A DNA stretch of 64,000 nt, from the NCBI RefSeq assembly GCF_003315415.1, contig NZ_QNSB01000006.1, positions 62,001 through 126,000 on the forward strand, read 5' to 3'. The notes under the pieces are model-generated. The model made no database searches and was not told the DNA's origin. It worked only from the letters and a program-made list of their open reading frames with translations. Below, one piece after another: positions 1 to 8,383 of this stretch. How positions within the stretch are numbered: position 1 is the first letter of the stretch; each line of letters begins with the position of its first letter. This DNA comes from Brevibacterium sanguinis. GTDB taxonomy: Bacteria > Actinomycetota > Actinomycetes > Actinomycetales > Brevibacteriaceae. Made by a program: the position numbers and the translations under genes.

Positions 1-2601
1 CAGTCTGTGCGGGATCCCCCGCTGACGGCGCTGCCAGGGGTAGGGCGGCAGCGGGACGGTGCGTCCACGCGGAGCGAGCCTGTCGAGATCGACGTCGAGG
101 CCGTGGCTCCAGGCGATCGCGAGTGTCCGAGCGAAGGCCACAGCGGCTCGGGAGGCGGAGCCCGCCTCGGCGGGTGTCGTCCAGCAGGAGTGGACGTGGA
201 CCGCAGCGGATGCGGCGCCTGCGGCGAGGTCGCCGCCCGGCCCGGTCTGGAGGACGAGGGCACGGTCGCCACCCCTGAGGGCCGTGTCGAGGGCGAGGTC
301 GAAGCGCACCGGTGCACGGAGGTGGCGCGCCCAGTGGTCGGCGCTCAGGGGCGCGGTGATCTCCGACCCGTCGATGCCGGTGATGAGTCCGCCGCTGGGT
401 GCCGGACGTGGGAAGCCTGCCGACAGCGCCATGATCTCGGACAGGACGGGCTCGACGAGGCGGGAGTGGCTGGCCACGGCGACGCGGAGCCTGCGGTGGT
501 CGATCTCCCTCCTGTCGAGGCTGTCCTCGAGGGCCGTGATCGCGTGTTCGCTGCCCGCCACCACGCTGAGCAGGGGGCCGTTGACCGCGGCGAGATCGAC
601 CTCGGGGTGCTCGAACAGGATCTCCTCCGCCTCCTGCGCCGAGACAGGCAGGGAGAGCATCGCGCCGGAGGGTAGGGTGGCGAACAGGCGCGCGCGTTCG
701 ACGACGAGGTGCAGCGCGTCCCGACGGTCCATCGCCCCGGCCACGACTGCCGCGGAGTACTCTCCGAGGCTGTGTCCGAGCGCGACATCCGGTCTGAGGC
801 CGTAGTCGGCGAGGAGGTCCAGGTAGGCGAGTTCGACGGCGGCGAGTGCGGGCAGGCCGATCCGAGTATCCTCGCCGCCGGCCGCACCGGGATCGAGGAC
901 GAAGTCTCGGGGGTCCCGTCCTCCGAGTTCCACGATCGCCTCGGACGACGCGTCGAGGCTGCGGGCGAAGGTCGGCAGAGCGGCATGGAATCCCGCGGCC
1001 ATCCCGGCATGCTGGGCTCCCCCGCCCGGCATCACCGCGACGAGCCGGGGTGGCGTGTCCCCCGCTGCGATGACCGGGGTGGCCTCCTCGTCGAGGAGGG
1101 CCCGGCGGTGTCCGAGATGGCGACTGCCGTGGGCGAGAGTGCCCGCGAGGTCCTGGGGCGCAGCGGTCGCGGCCAGGTCGCGCACCTGCTCCGTCCGGTG
1201 TTCGAGCGCCTCGGGGTCGGCGGCGGAGATGAGCAGCGGGGACGGGAGAGGGGCCTCCGCCTCGCCCCGACCGGGGTGCCCTCCTCCCCGGCTGCGGTCG
1301 GGGGCGGAGGCGATGATCGCGTGAGCATTGATGCCGCCGATCCCGAACGCGCTCACCCCCGCCACCCGGCGGGGGTCCTCCCAGGTCCGGGCCGTGGTGG
1401 CCAGGGTGAAGGGAGAGCCGGCAAGCGGGAGGGCCGGGTTCGGGGTGTCGGCGTCGAGGGTCGGCGGGATGAGTCCGTGCTCGACGGCGAGGACCGCCTT
1501 GATGAACCCGGCGACCCCGGCGGCCGAATCGGCGTGGCCGATCATCGACTTCACCGAGCCGAGAGCGCACCAGGGCTCCTCCGCCGCCCCGAAGACCTCC
1601 ACCAGAGCCCGGACCTCGATCGGGTCCCCGAGCATCGTGCCCGTGCCGTGGCCCTCGATGAGCCCGACGTCCCGGGGATCGACGTCGGCGGCGGCGAGAG
1701 CCTCGGCGATGACGCGCGCCTGACCGCTGACGGAGGGCGCGGTGAACCCGACCCGATCGGGCCCGTCGTTGCCGATCGCGGTACCGAGCACCACAGCGTG
1801 GATCGGATCGCCGTCGGCGAGGGCGTCGCCGAGGCGCCGCAGAGCGACCATGCCCGCCCCCTGGGTGAAGACGGTGCCGGTCGCGCCTTCCCCATAGGAG
1901 CAGGTGCGACCGTCGCGGGAGAACGGGCCGTCCGGGACCGAGAGGTAGCCCTGCTCCTGCGGCAGCCGGAGGGAGACGCCTCCTGCCAGCGCGGTGTCGC
2001 ACTGGTGGCCGAGCAGCGCCTCGACGGCGAGATGGATCGCGACCAGGGAGGTCGCGCAGGTGGCGCCGACGTCGACGGTGGGTCCGTCGAGTCCCAGCTG
2101 CCAGGCGATGCGCGCGGGCAGGTAGTCGGCGATGTTGAGTCCGTGCAGGTGGAGGCTGTCGATCGGATCCGCTCCTCCCCGCGGATGGAATCGATCGCCG
2201 AGGTTGTCGACGAGGTGCGCGGAGAAGGCCTGCCCGGCATAGACCCCGACCGCACCGCGATGCCCGGGACGGCCGAGGCCTGCCGCCTCGAGCGCCTCGA
2301 CGCTGCATTCGAGGGCGAGCCTCTGCTGCGGGTCCATGAGCCCGGCCTCGGTCTCCGACAGCCCGATGCCGGCGGCGTCGAAGGTGGTGGGATCCTCGAG
2401 CAGTCCCGCGACGGGGACGTGGTCGGGATGGGCGATGACCGCCCTCGGGACGCCCGCAGCCCGCAGTTCGTCCTCCGTCAGCTCGGTCAGTCCGGTTCGG
2501 CCGGAGGAGATGAGGTCCCAGTAGTCCGCGATCGAGGGGGCTCCTGGGAACCGGCAGCTCATTCCGACAACGGCGATGTGTTCGTCGGGGGTGTCGTTCA
2601 T
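1..2601 (-). CDS. Type I polyketide synthase, KS-AT part (3' end outside window)
   Basis: Reading from the ATG at 2601 leftwards, the frame stays open to the window edge (867 codons). Residues 1-430 are a beta-ketoacyl synthase with the nucleophile Cys182 in a TCATSL context (most KS have ACSSSL), and the two catalytic His in EGHGTGT (His318) and KSMIGHADS (His356). Residues 520-850 are an acyltransferase with GHSLG (Ser611). The Leu after the Ser is typical of malonyl-type AT. The second specificity site reads VASHS (709-713), neither the HAFH of malonyl nor the YASH of methylmalonyl enzymes, so the extender unit is uncertain. The PYPWQR motif close to the edge is the usual post-AT linker. 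The gene starts inside the stop of the methyltransferase gene (ATGA), so the two are probably translated together. It is expected to extend polyketide chains in the cytosol on a carrier protein outside the window. Confidence 0.93.
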   Translation of the reverse strand, partial: MNDTPDEHIAVVGMSCRFPGAPSIADYWDLISSGRTGLTELTEDELRAAGVPRAVIAHPDHVPVAGLLEDPTTFDAAGIGLSETEAGLMDPQQRLALECSVEALEAAGLGRPGHRGAVGVYAGQAFSAHLVDNLGDRFHPRGGADPIDSLHLHGLNIADYLPARIAWQLGLDGPTVDVGATCATSLVAIHLAVEALLGHQCDTALAGGVSLRLPQEQGYLSVPDGPFSRDGRTCSYGEGATGTVFTQGAGMVALRRLGDALADGDPIHAVVLGTAIGNDGPDRVGFTAPSVSGQARVIAEALAAADVDPRDVGLIEGHGTGTMLGDPIEVRALVEVFGAAEEPWCALGSVKSMIGHADSAAGVAGFIKAVLAVEHGLIPPTLDADTPNPALPLAGSPFTLATTARTWEDPRRVAGVSAFGIGGINAHAIIASAPDRSRGGGHPGRGEAEAPLPSPLLISAADPEALEHRTEQVRDLAATAAPQDLAGTLAHGSRHLGHRRALLDEEATPVIAAGDTPPRLVAVMPGGGAQHAGMAAGFHAALPTFARSLDASSEAIVELGGRDPRDFVLDPGAAGGEDTRIGLPALAAVELAYLDLLADYGLRPDVALGHSLGEYSAAVVAGAMDRRDALHLVVERARLFATLPSGAMLSLPVSAQEAEEILFEHPEVDLAAVNGPLLSVVAGSEHAITALEDSLDRREIDHRRLRVAVASHSRLVEPVLSEIMALSAGFPRPAPSGGLITGIDGSEITAPLSADHWARHLRAPVRFDLALDTALRGGDRALVLQTGPGGDLAAGAASAAVHVHSCWTTPAEAGSASRAAVAFARTLAIAWSHGLDVDLDRLAPRGRTVPLPPYPWQRRQRGIPHRL

Positions 2602-3725
2602 CGGTCGGTCTCCTTCGGGGCGCGCACGGCGTGCCACACGTGCTGGTCGTATCGGGCGGCCGGGTGGTCGTCATCGGGTCCGGGCAGGACGTCGAGGAGG
2701 TCCCATCCCGATGCGGCGACGACCTCGCTCCAGTCGGTCGTGTCGAGCAGCGTCCGCCCCGTCCGCGTTCGGTCGCCACCGATTCCCGACCCCGGTGGCG
2801 GCAGGGTCATGAGGAACCGCATCGAGATGAGGAGCGGAAGATGCTCCGTCCCGGTTTCGATGAGGGCGAGCGCGGCCTCTGGCCGGCACAGGTCGGCGAG
2901 AATGCGGAGGGAGCTGGAGACATCCACGGCGTTGTGCATGACGTTCGCGGCGAGCACCACGTCGATCCCTCCGGCGAGATCGCCGAGCGCCTCGCGCTGG
3001 CGCTCGGAGGCGTCGTTGATGTCGAGGATCCCCGCGCTCAGCCCGGCCCGACCGGCCCAGTGGGTGCAGGCCCGGGTGACGAACCAGTCGCCCACATCGG
3101 TGAAGTGGTAGCGGAGTGGGAGGTCCCGCACGGTGTCGAGGACGGCCTCGGTGGTTCCGCCCACGCCTCCGCCGACCTCGAGCACCTGGGGCGTGCGGCC
3201 GCTGCGGAGGACTCCTCGGCACCGTGCCCGGACCACCTCGGCGGCCGCCGCGTTGGTGTACCTGCTCGCCTCGTTCGTCCGGTAGATCTCGGCGGCGATG
3301 TCGTCCTGGTCGAAGAGCAGGCTCTGCAGCCGGACCTCACCCGTGAGCAGGGCCGGGAGATTGCGCGAGCATGCGGCGAAGAACCGGGTCAGGGCGCCTC
3401 CGGCACCCGGGTCCGGGGCAAGCGCGAGCGCCTCGGCCCAGGCCCGATCCACCTCCGCCCGGCTCGGAGGGGCGGACACCCAGCGGATGTCGGCGGAGAG
3501 GTGACCGGATCTCCGGAGTTCATCGAGCCATCGGCCGACGATCGCTCGGGCGTCTGCCGAGAGGTCCGCGGCCATCGTCGCTGCGGCCGGACTGTCACCG
3601 CCGAGACGGTCCACCGCCCATGCCATGCTCGCCAGGGCGGCGCGGTCCCGCGCGGCGTCGACGAGGGGGTCGAGCTTCGGGCCGCAGTCGGCCGCTTCCG
3701 CTCCGGCGCGTCTGGCCTCTCTCAC
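2598..3725 (-). CDS. Stand-alone SAM-dependent C-methyltransferase of PKS/NRPS type
   Basis: Class I SAM methyltransferase (375 aa from the chosen GTG at 3725, which has AGGTGG 4-5 nt upstream). SAM motif I is VLEVGGGVGG at about residues 181-190. The preceding SLLFDQDDIAAEIY and following AANVMHNAVD stretches resemble the embedded C-methyltransferase domains of polyketide and mixed NRPS/PKS enzymes. Its stop overlaps the start of the PKS gene by ATGA, so it probably methylates the PKS-bound intermediate in trans. The frame is open further upstream to an ATG at 3893, and an in-frame ATG at 3779 is also possible. Those starts would place the AT-rich operator-like dyad inside the gene, so GTG 3725 is preferred but not proven. 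Confidence 0.85.
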   Translation of the reverse strand: MREARRAGAEAADCGPKLDPLVDAARDRAALASMAWAVDRLGGDSPAAATMAADLSADARAIVGRWLDELRRSGHLSADIRWVSAPPSRAEVDRAWAEALALAPDPGAGGALTRFFAACSRNLPALLTGEVRLQSLLFDQDDIAAEIYRTNEASRYTNAAAAEVVRARCRGVLRSGRTPQVLEVGGGVGGTTEAVLDTVRDLPLRYHFTDVGDWFVTRACTHWAGRAGLSAGILDINDASERQREALGDLAGGIDVVLAANVMHNAVDVSSSLRILADLCRPEAALALIETGTEHLPLLISMRFLMTLPPPGSGIGGDRTRTGRTLLDTTDWSEVVAASGWDLLDVLPGPDDDHPAARYDQHVWHAVRAPKETDR

Positions 3726-3756
3726 GCATCCACCTGCCACTCTCGATATCCACTGT

Positions 3757-3775
3757 TGATAATGAATCTTATTAT
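3757..3775. promoter_or_regulatory. AT-rich Fur-family-like dyad upstream of the methyltransferase/PKS genes
   Basis: An AT-rich island in GC-rich DNA. It has half-sites TAATGA (3760-3765) and TTATTA (3769-3774), and the 15-mer at 3757-3771 (TGATAATGAATCTTA) matches the general Fur/Zur 7-1-7 pattern TGATAATnATTATCA at about 12 positions. It ends about 32 nt before the GTG start, a normal operator position. The pattern reading is direct; assignment to a metal regulator is inference. Confidence 0.5.
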
Positions 3776-3826
3776 GCATGAGGCTGCGTGGAAGCGAGAA
3801 TTCGCGCCCTCGACGCGGCCGACGCG

Positions 3827-4789
3827 CTACCGACCGGACCAGGGATGCGCCGTGAGCCAGTGCTCGGCGATGGCTTCGCGAGTCGCCACCCACACTCCAT
3901 CCTTGGCGCTGATGTGATCGAGAAAGCGACGCAGCGCGACGATGCGCCCAGGGCGCCCGACCATCCGGCAGTGGAGGCCGATGCTCATCATCGCCGGCCT
4001 CGCCGGACCCTCAGGATCCCCCTCGTCGTAGAGGACGTCGAACTGATCGCGAAGATAGCGATAGAACGGCTCCGCGTCGCTGAATCCCTGAGGCAGCGCG
4101 TAGCGCATGTCGTTGCAGTCGAGGGTGTAGGGCACCACGAGATGCGGCCTCCTCTCGCCCGCCGAGGTCTCCACGAGCATCCAGAACGGCAGATCGTCAC
4201 CGTAGTAGTCGGAGTCATAGAGCAGGCGACCATCGTCGGCGACGAGTCGGCGCGTGTTCGGCGAGTCCCGTCCGGTGTACCACCCCACGGGCCGCGTTCC
4301 CGTCAGTCCCTCGATGATGTCGAGCGACCGGGACATGTGCTCACGCTCCACATCCTCGGGAACGTCCTGGTAGTGGATCCACCTGAGCCCATGGCAGACG
4401 ATGTCGTACCCGCGAGCGGCGAACGCCTCGGCGACAGCGGGATTGCGCTGCAGTGCGGTGGCGACGCCGAAGACGGTCAGCGGCAGACCGAAGCGGTCGA
4501 ACTCGCGCAGGATCCGCCACACCCCCTGCCGGGAACCGTACTCGTAGACCCCGTCCATCGACATGTGCCGGTCGGGATAGGGGGCGGGGTTGAACATCTC
4601 GGACAGGAACGTCTCCGCAGCAGGGTCGCCGTGCAGGACATTGCTCTCCCCGCCCTCCTCGTAGTTGAGGACGAACTGCACCGCGATTCGAGCGCCGCCC
4701 GGCCACATCGGATCGAATCCCGCCTCGCCGTAGCCGAGGAGGTCTCGGGGGTAGTCGGCGGTGGAGTCATAGAAGGGCTGCCGGCTCAT
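3827..4789 (-). CDS. Polysaccharide deacetylase-family protein, PuuE allantoinase-like
   Basis: A 320-aa NodB-type TIM-barrel hydrolase. The N-terminal PRDLLGYGEAGFDPMWPGG and VQFVLNYEEGGE stretches are hallmarks of the PuuE (cytosolic, metal-independent) allantoinase branch rather than of secreted chitin deacetylases, and no signal peptide is seen. The ATG at 4789 is chosen because GAGAGGA lies 6 nt upstream; an upstream in-frame start at 4819 would sit inside the palindrome. By family it should hydrolyse a cyclic amide or ureide such as allantoin. No other purine-catabolic gene is near, and it lies on the same strand just upstream of the methyltransferase/PKS pair, so a tailoring role on an N-acyl group is an alternative. 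Confidence 0.82.
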   Translation of the reverse strand: MSRQPFYDSTADYPRDLLGYGEAGFDPMWPGGARIAVQFVLNYEEGGESNVLHGDPAAETFLSEMFNPAPYPDRHMSMDGVYEYGSRQGVWRILREFDRFGLPLTVFGVATALQRNPAVAEAFAARGYDIVCHGLRWIHYQDVPEDVEREHMSRSLDIIEGLTGTRPVGWYTGRDSPNTRRLVADDGRLLYDSDYYGDDLPFWMLVETSAGERRPHLVVPYTLDCNDMRYALPQGFSDAEPFYRYLRDQFDVLYDEGDPEGPARPAMMSIGLHCRMVGRPGRIVALRRFLDHISAKDGVWVATREAIAEHWLTAHPWSGR

Positions 4790-4805
4790 CGCATTCCTCT
4801 CGATC

Positions 4806-4833
4806 AGTATTAATAACAATTCTCATTAATACT
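4806..4833. promoter_or_regulatory. 28-bp AT-rich palindrome in front of the deacetylase gene
   Basis: Left arm AGTATTAATAACAA (4806-4819) and right arm TTCTCATTAATACT (4820-4833) match at 12 of 14 positions with no spacer. The minus-strand core reads TAATGA-6 nt-TTATTA, the same half-sites as the dyad at 3757-3775 but with wider spacing. It ends 16 nt before the deacetylase ATG, so a bound repressor would block transcription initiation. It also overlaps TAATAC-like -10 hexamers. Confidence 0.6.
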
Positions 4834-4923
4834 AACGGTGCCCTGATGAGTGGAGCTGATGACCGAGGTCCGGCTCCCGGCAGGACCAGGGTGATGCCCC
4901 GCGATGCCGGTTCCGTATGCCTC

Positions 4924-7272
4924 TCAGTCCCGCGGGATCCTGTTCTGCCACGGCCACCACACGGACCGGCCGATGTCGTGGACCAGTGCCGGCACGACGA
5001 GCGAGCGAACGAGGATCGCGTCGAGGAGCACCCCAAAGGTGACGATGAACGCGAGCTGGACGAGGAACATGATCGGGATGACCGCGAGCGCGGCGAAGGT
5101 CGCGGCCAGGACGATCCCGGCCGAGGTGATCACTCCTCCCGTGGCGACGAGCCCGCTGATCACGCCCTTGCGGGTGCCGACCTGCAGCGACTCCTCGCGC
5201 ACTCGCGACATGAGGAAGATGTTGTAGTCGATGCCCAGGGCGACGAGGAACACGAACGCGTAGAGCGGCACCGAGGGATCTGCCCCGGGGAAGTCGAGGA
5301 GGTCGTTGAAGACCAGCGCGGAGACTCCCAAAGCGGTGCCGAAGGACAGCACCGTCAGCGCGACGAGCAGCAGCGGGGCGACGAGCGAGCGCAGCAGCGC
5401 GATGAGGATGATCGTGATGACGAGGAGGATGAGCGGGATCGCCAGGGCCCGGTCCGCCTCGGCGGTGGTGTTCGTGTCGAGGTCGACCGCGGTCTCCCCG
5501 CCCACGAGCGCCTCGGCGTCGACCTCGTGGACGGCGTCGCGGATCGCTCTCACGGTCTCCTCCGCGGCGAGGGAGTCGGCCGCGTCGGTGAGCGTGACCT
5601 CGAGGAGGACGTTGCCGTCGACCGTGGTGGGCTGCGGCGGCACCGTGGGTCCCGTCGGTCCTCCCCCGAGGTCCGGCAGCTGGATCGTCCCGTCCTCATC
5701 GACCTCCGCGGTCCCGCTCGGGGACTCGCGCATGGTGACGGCCATCGACTCGACCCCGCCGAGGCGACCGACCGCCTGCGCTGCCTCCTCGAGCTCCGAT
5801 TCCGCGACGATGATCTGCGTCGGTGATCCCGAACCGCCGGGGAAGTGCTCGGCGAGGACCTCCTGTCCGTCACGGGCCTCGGATTCCCCGAGGACGAACT
5901 CGCTCTGGGCGACTCCGGACGCCCTGAACTGGGGGAACGCGAGCAGCGGAAGGGCGAGGACGATGACGAGACCGATCCAGATCGCGCGCGGCCGCTGCGC
6001 GACCACCTCGGCGACCCGGGCCCACAGCCCCCTCCTCACCGAGGCGGCGCCCCCTGCGCGCGTCCCCGCGGGGACGTCATGGGAACCGGCGGAAGCGCGG
6101 GAACCGGGCCCGGCCGGACGCGCCTCGGCGCGGGGAAGGAACGGCCAGAAGACACCGCGGCCGATGCTGATCAGCGCTGCCGGCAGGAACGTCAGCGCCG
6201 CGAGCATCGCGGTGAGGATCCCGATCGCCGCGACCGGGCCGAGCGCGCGCGTCGAGGCGAGGTCGGTGAGCAGGAGGACGAGGAGGCTGGCGATGACCGT
6301 GCCTCCGGACGCGGCGATCGGCTCGACGACCCCCTTCACGGCGCTCAGCCCTGCCCGGACCCGGTCCCGCTCGGTCAGCAGCGTATCGCGGAAGCGGGCG
6401 ACGACGAGCAGGGAGTAGTCCGTGGTCGCGCCGACGACGAGGATGAAGAGGATACCCTGGACCTGGCCGTTGATGAGGAGGATGCCGGCGTCGGCGAGGT
6501 GCCAGATGACGAAGATCGATGCCGAGAGCGCTGCGATCGAGGTGAAGAGGACGATGACCGGCAGCAGCGGTGAGCGGTAGACCACGACGAGGATGACGAA
6601 GACCGCGGCGAGGGCGACGAGCAGGAGGATCCCGTCGATCCCCGCGAACGCCGCGGAGAGGTCGGCGGCGAATCCGGCTGGGCCGGTGACGTGGACGGAG
6701 ACGTCCGCACCGGTTCCCGTGCCGCTTGTCTCCTCGGCGATGACGGCGCGGATCTGCTCGACGTCGTCGGCGGTCGTCTCCGCCGAGACCGGGAGGATGA
6801 GCTCAAGGGCCTCGCCGTCCTCGGAGGGGATGGCCGGGGAGGCGGACGCGGCGAGCAGGCCCTCGGCGTCGAGCCGCTCGACGAGATCGGCGAGCGCGGA
6901 CGCATCGGCGTCCGTGACCCCCGCCTCCCGCTCGAGGACGACGATCGCCGGGACGTAGTCGAGGTCGGTGAACTCTTCGATCTGCGCCTGGGCCCGGGTC
7001 GACTCGGCGGACTCGGGCAGGAACGAGGAGCGGTCGTTCGTCGATACCTCGGAGATCTTGCCGAAGTACGGTCCGCCGATCCCGGCGATCGCGACCCAGG
7101 CGACGAGGAGGAGAGCGAAGAGGCCGAGGAGGGCCCTGCGCCCGCGGACTGGCCCGCGGGCACTGCGATAGCCCGGAGTGGTGGAGTCGTGGCGTGGGGA
7201 GTGATCGGTGTCTGCGGCCTGGCGGGGATCGGCGGGGGATGGAGGGGTACTGGTCAGGAGATGACGGGGCAT
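4924..7272 (-). CDS. MMPL/RND-family membrane exporter
   Basis: A 782-aa inner-membrane transporter with the MMPL layout. One TM helix (about residues 45-70) is followed by a large extracytoplasmic domain and five further helices, then the pattern repeats. The GIDYNIFLMSRVREE signature in the second half is the conserved proton-relay region of actinobacterial MMPL proteins. A Gly/Ala/Arg-rich cytoplasmic linker of about 40 residues joins the halves. MMPL proteins use the proton gradient to export lipids, siderophores or drugs. Its place next to the PKS/methyltransferase/deacetylase genes makes it a candidate exporter for that product, although it has its own upstream region. The ATG at 7272 leaves a 67-bp gap to the divergent gene. 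Confidence 0.88.
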   Translation of the reverse strand: MPRHLLTSTPPSPADPRQAADTDHSPRHDSTTPGYRSARGPVRGRRALLGLFALLLVAWVAIAGIGGPYFGKISEVSTNDRSSFLPESAESTRAQAQIEEFTDLDYVPAIVVLEREAGVTDADASALADLVERLDAEGLLAASASPAIPSEDGEALELILPVSAETTADDVEQIRAVIAEETSGTGTGADVSVHVTGPAGFAADLSAAFAGIDGILLLVALAAVFVILVVVYRSPLLPVIVLFTSIAALSASIFVIWHLADAGILLINGQVQGILFILVVGATTDYSLLVVARFRDTLLTERDRVRAGLSAVKGVVEPIAASGGTVIASLLVLLLTDLASTRALGPVAAIGILTAMLAALTFLPAALISIGRGVFWPFLPRAEARPAGPGSRASAGSHDVPAGTRAGGAASVRRGLWARVAEVVAQRPRAIWIGLVIVLALPLLAFPQFRASGVAQSEFVLGESEARDGQEVLAEHFPGGSGSPTQIIVAESELEEAAQAVGRLGGVESMAVTMRESPSGTAEVDEDGTIQLPDLGGGPTGPTVPPQPTTVDGNVLLEVTLTDAADSLAAEETVRAIRDAVHEVDAEALVGGETAVDLDTNTTAEADRALAIPLILLVITIILIALLRSLVAPLLLVALTVLSFGTALGVSALVFNDLLDFPGADPSVPLYAFVFLVALGIDYNIFLMSRVREESLQVGTRKGVISGLVATGGVITSAGIVLAATFAALAVIPIMFLVQLAFIVTFGVLLDAILVRSLVVPALVHDIGRSVWWPWQNRIPRD

Positions 7273-7339
7273 GAGTTCAGGTTACGCTGAAGTCACTTCC
7301 GGTCTCGAGACCTTCGTGGGCTGAATCTAGACTTGGGCC

Positions 7340-8368
7340 ATGAGCGTCAGCACGCAGCCACCAGCTCCCCATGTGCCCCAGCCGGCGAAGACGAAGCGGC
7401 CGTCGAAGCCTCTGCTCGCCGTCCTCGTCGTCGGGGGTGCCCTGGTGCTCGCCGCCATCCTCATCGTCCCTCTGGTTCGACCCGGTGACGACCGATCGCA
7501 GCCTCAGGCGTCGGATCTCGTCACCCAATACCTCACCGCCTTGTCCGAAGGGGACGCGTCGACCGCACGCTCACTGGTCAGTCTCGGCCTGAACTCGGAC
7601 GATTCGCTGCTCAGCGACGAGGTCCTCCAGGAATCACTGGAGCTCACCCCCATCAGCGACATCGTCGTGGAGGAGAACTCGTCGACGGATGGCTCCACCG
7701 AGGTGCCCGCGACGTTCAGGCTCGGGGATCGTGAGATGTCGACGACCTTCGAGGTCCACGACCTCAGCGACGAAGGCAGGCTCATCACCAATGGGACGTT
7801 CTCGGTAGAGCTTCCCTACCTGCAAGGACTCGAACCGACCGTCAACGGCGCGTCCGTCGGGCGGATGGTCACCGTCTTCCCGGGAAGCTACCGCATCGAC
7901 CTCGGCAGACAGGAGTTCACCCTCCCCGAGGACATCGTCACCATCTCCGGCCCGAAGGATTCGGTGGCCGTCACGCAGCTGCGGCCCAAGCTGTCGGATG
8001 AGGGGTTGGAGTCCTTCCGCGAGCTGGTCCGGAATTCTCTCGAGGAATGCATCGCCATGACGACGCTGTCGACCCCGTGCGGAATGGACCTGACGAACGT
8101 GAGCCTGCCCGCCGGTCACACTCCGGTGGAGAACTCCGTCAAGCGCCAACTCACCCCCGACGGCGACAAGGCACTGGACGCCCTGGACGCAGAGATCGAC
8201 GACCAGCAGCCGACCCTGGTCACAGCCCGAGGAGGCATCAACGTCGAGATGAACTTCACGGCCGAGAAGGACGGCGTCGACGTGCCCTACAGGAACATGA
8301 CGGGATCAGGACTCAAGAAGCCCAGCGTGGATTTCACCGCTGGGGAACCGACGGTCAGGTGGGACTGA
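7340..8368 (+). CDS. Membrane-anchored extracytoplasmic protein of unknown function
   Basis: A 342-aa protein. A Pro-rich cytoplasmic tail of about 25 residues precedes one hydrophobic helix (about 26-48), followed by an acidic extracytoplasmic region. The beginning of that region (QYLTALSEGDASTARSL) resembles the first helices of NTF2-like/DUF4878 domains common in actinobacterial membrane proteins. Two Cys residues (in EECIAM and TPCGMD) could form a disulfide. No catalytic motif is visible. It diverges from the MMPL gene and converges closely (15 bp) on the LysR gene. Its function is not recognised. Confidence 0.75.
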   Translation: MSVSTQPPAPHVPQPAKTKRPSKPLLAVLVVGGALVLAAILIVPLVRPGDDRSQPQASDLVTQYLTALSEGDASTARSLVSLGLNSDDSLLSDEVLQESLELTPISDIVVEENSSTDGSTEVPATFRLGDREMSTTFEVHDLSDEGRLITNGTFSVELPYLQGLEPTVNGASVGRMVTVFPGSYRIDLGRQEFTLPEDIVTISGPKDSVAVTQLRPKLSDEGLESFRELVRNSLEECIAMTTLSTPCGMDLTNVSLPAGHTPVENSVKRQLTPDGDKALDALDAEIDDQQPTLVTARGGINVEMNFTAEKDGVDVPYRNMTGSGLKKPSVDFTAGEPTVRWD

Positions 8369-8383
8369 ACGTCTTGGCGCCGT

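Noticed and set aside
709..3111. Long plus-strand reading frame of 800 codons
   Set aside because: It is antisense to a minus-strand frame with unmistakable KS-AT motifs. The plus-strand product is a low-complexity Arg/Gly/Asp-rich sequence, a common artefact of high GC.
2631..3917. 428-codon plus-strand frame opposite the methyltransferase
   Set aside because: The complementary strand encodes a complete SAM-binding domain with motif I and PKS C-methyltransferase features; the plus product has no recognisable fold.
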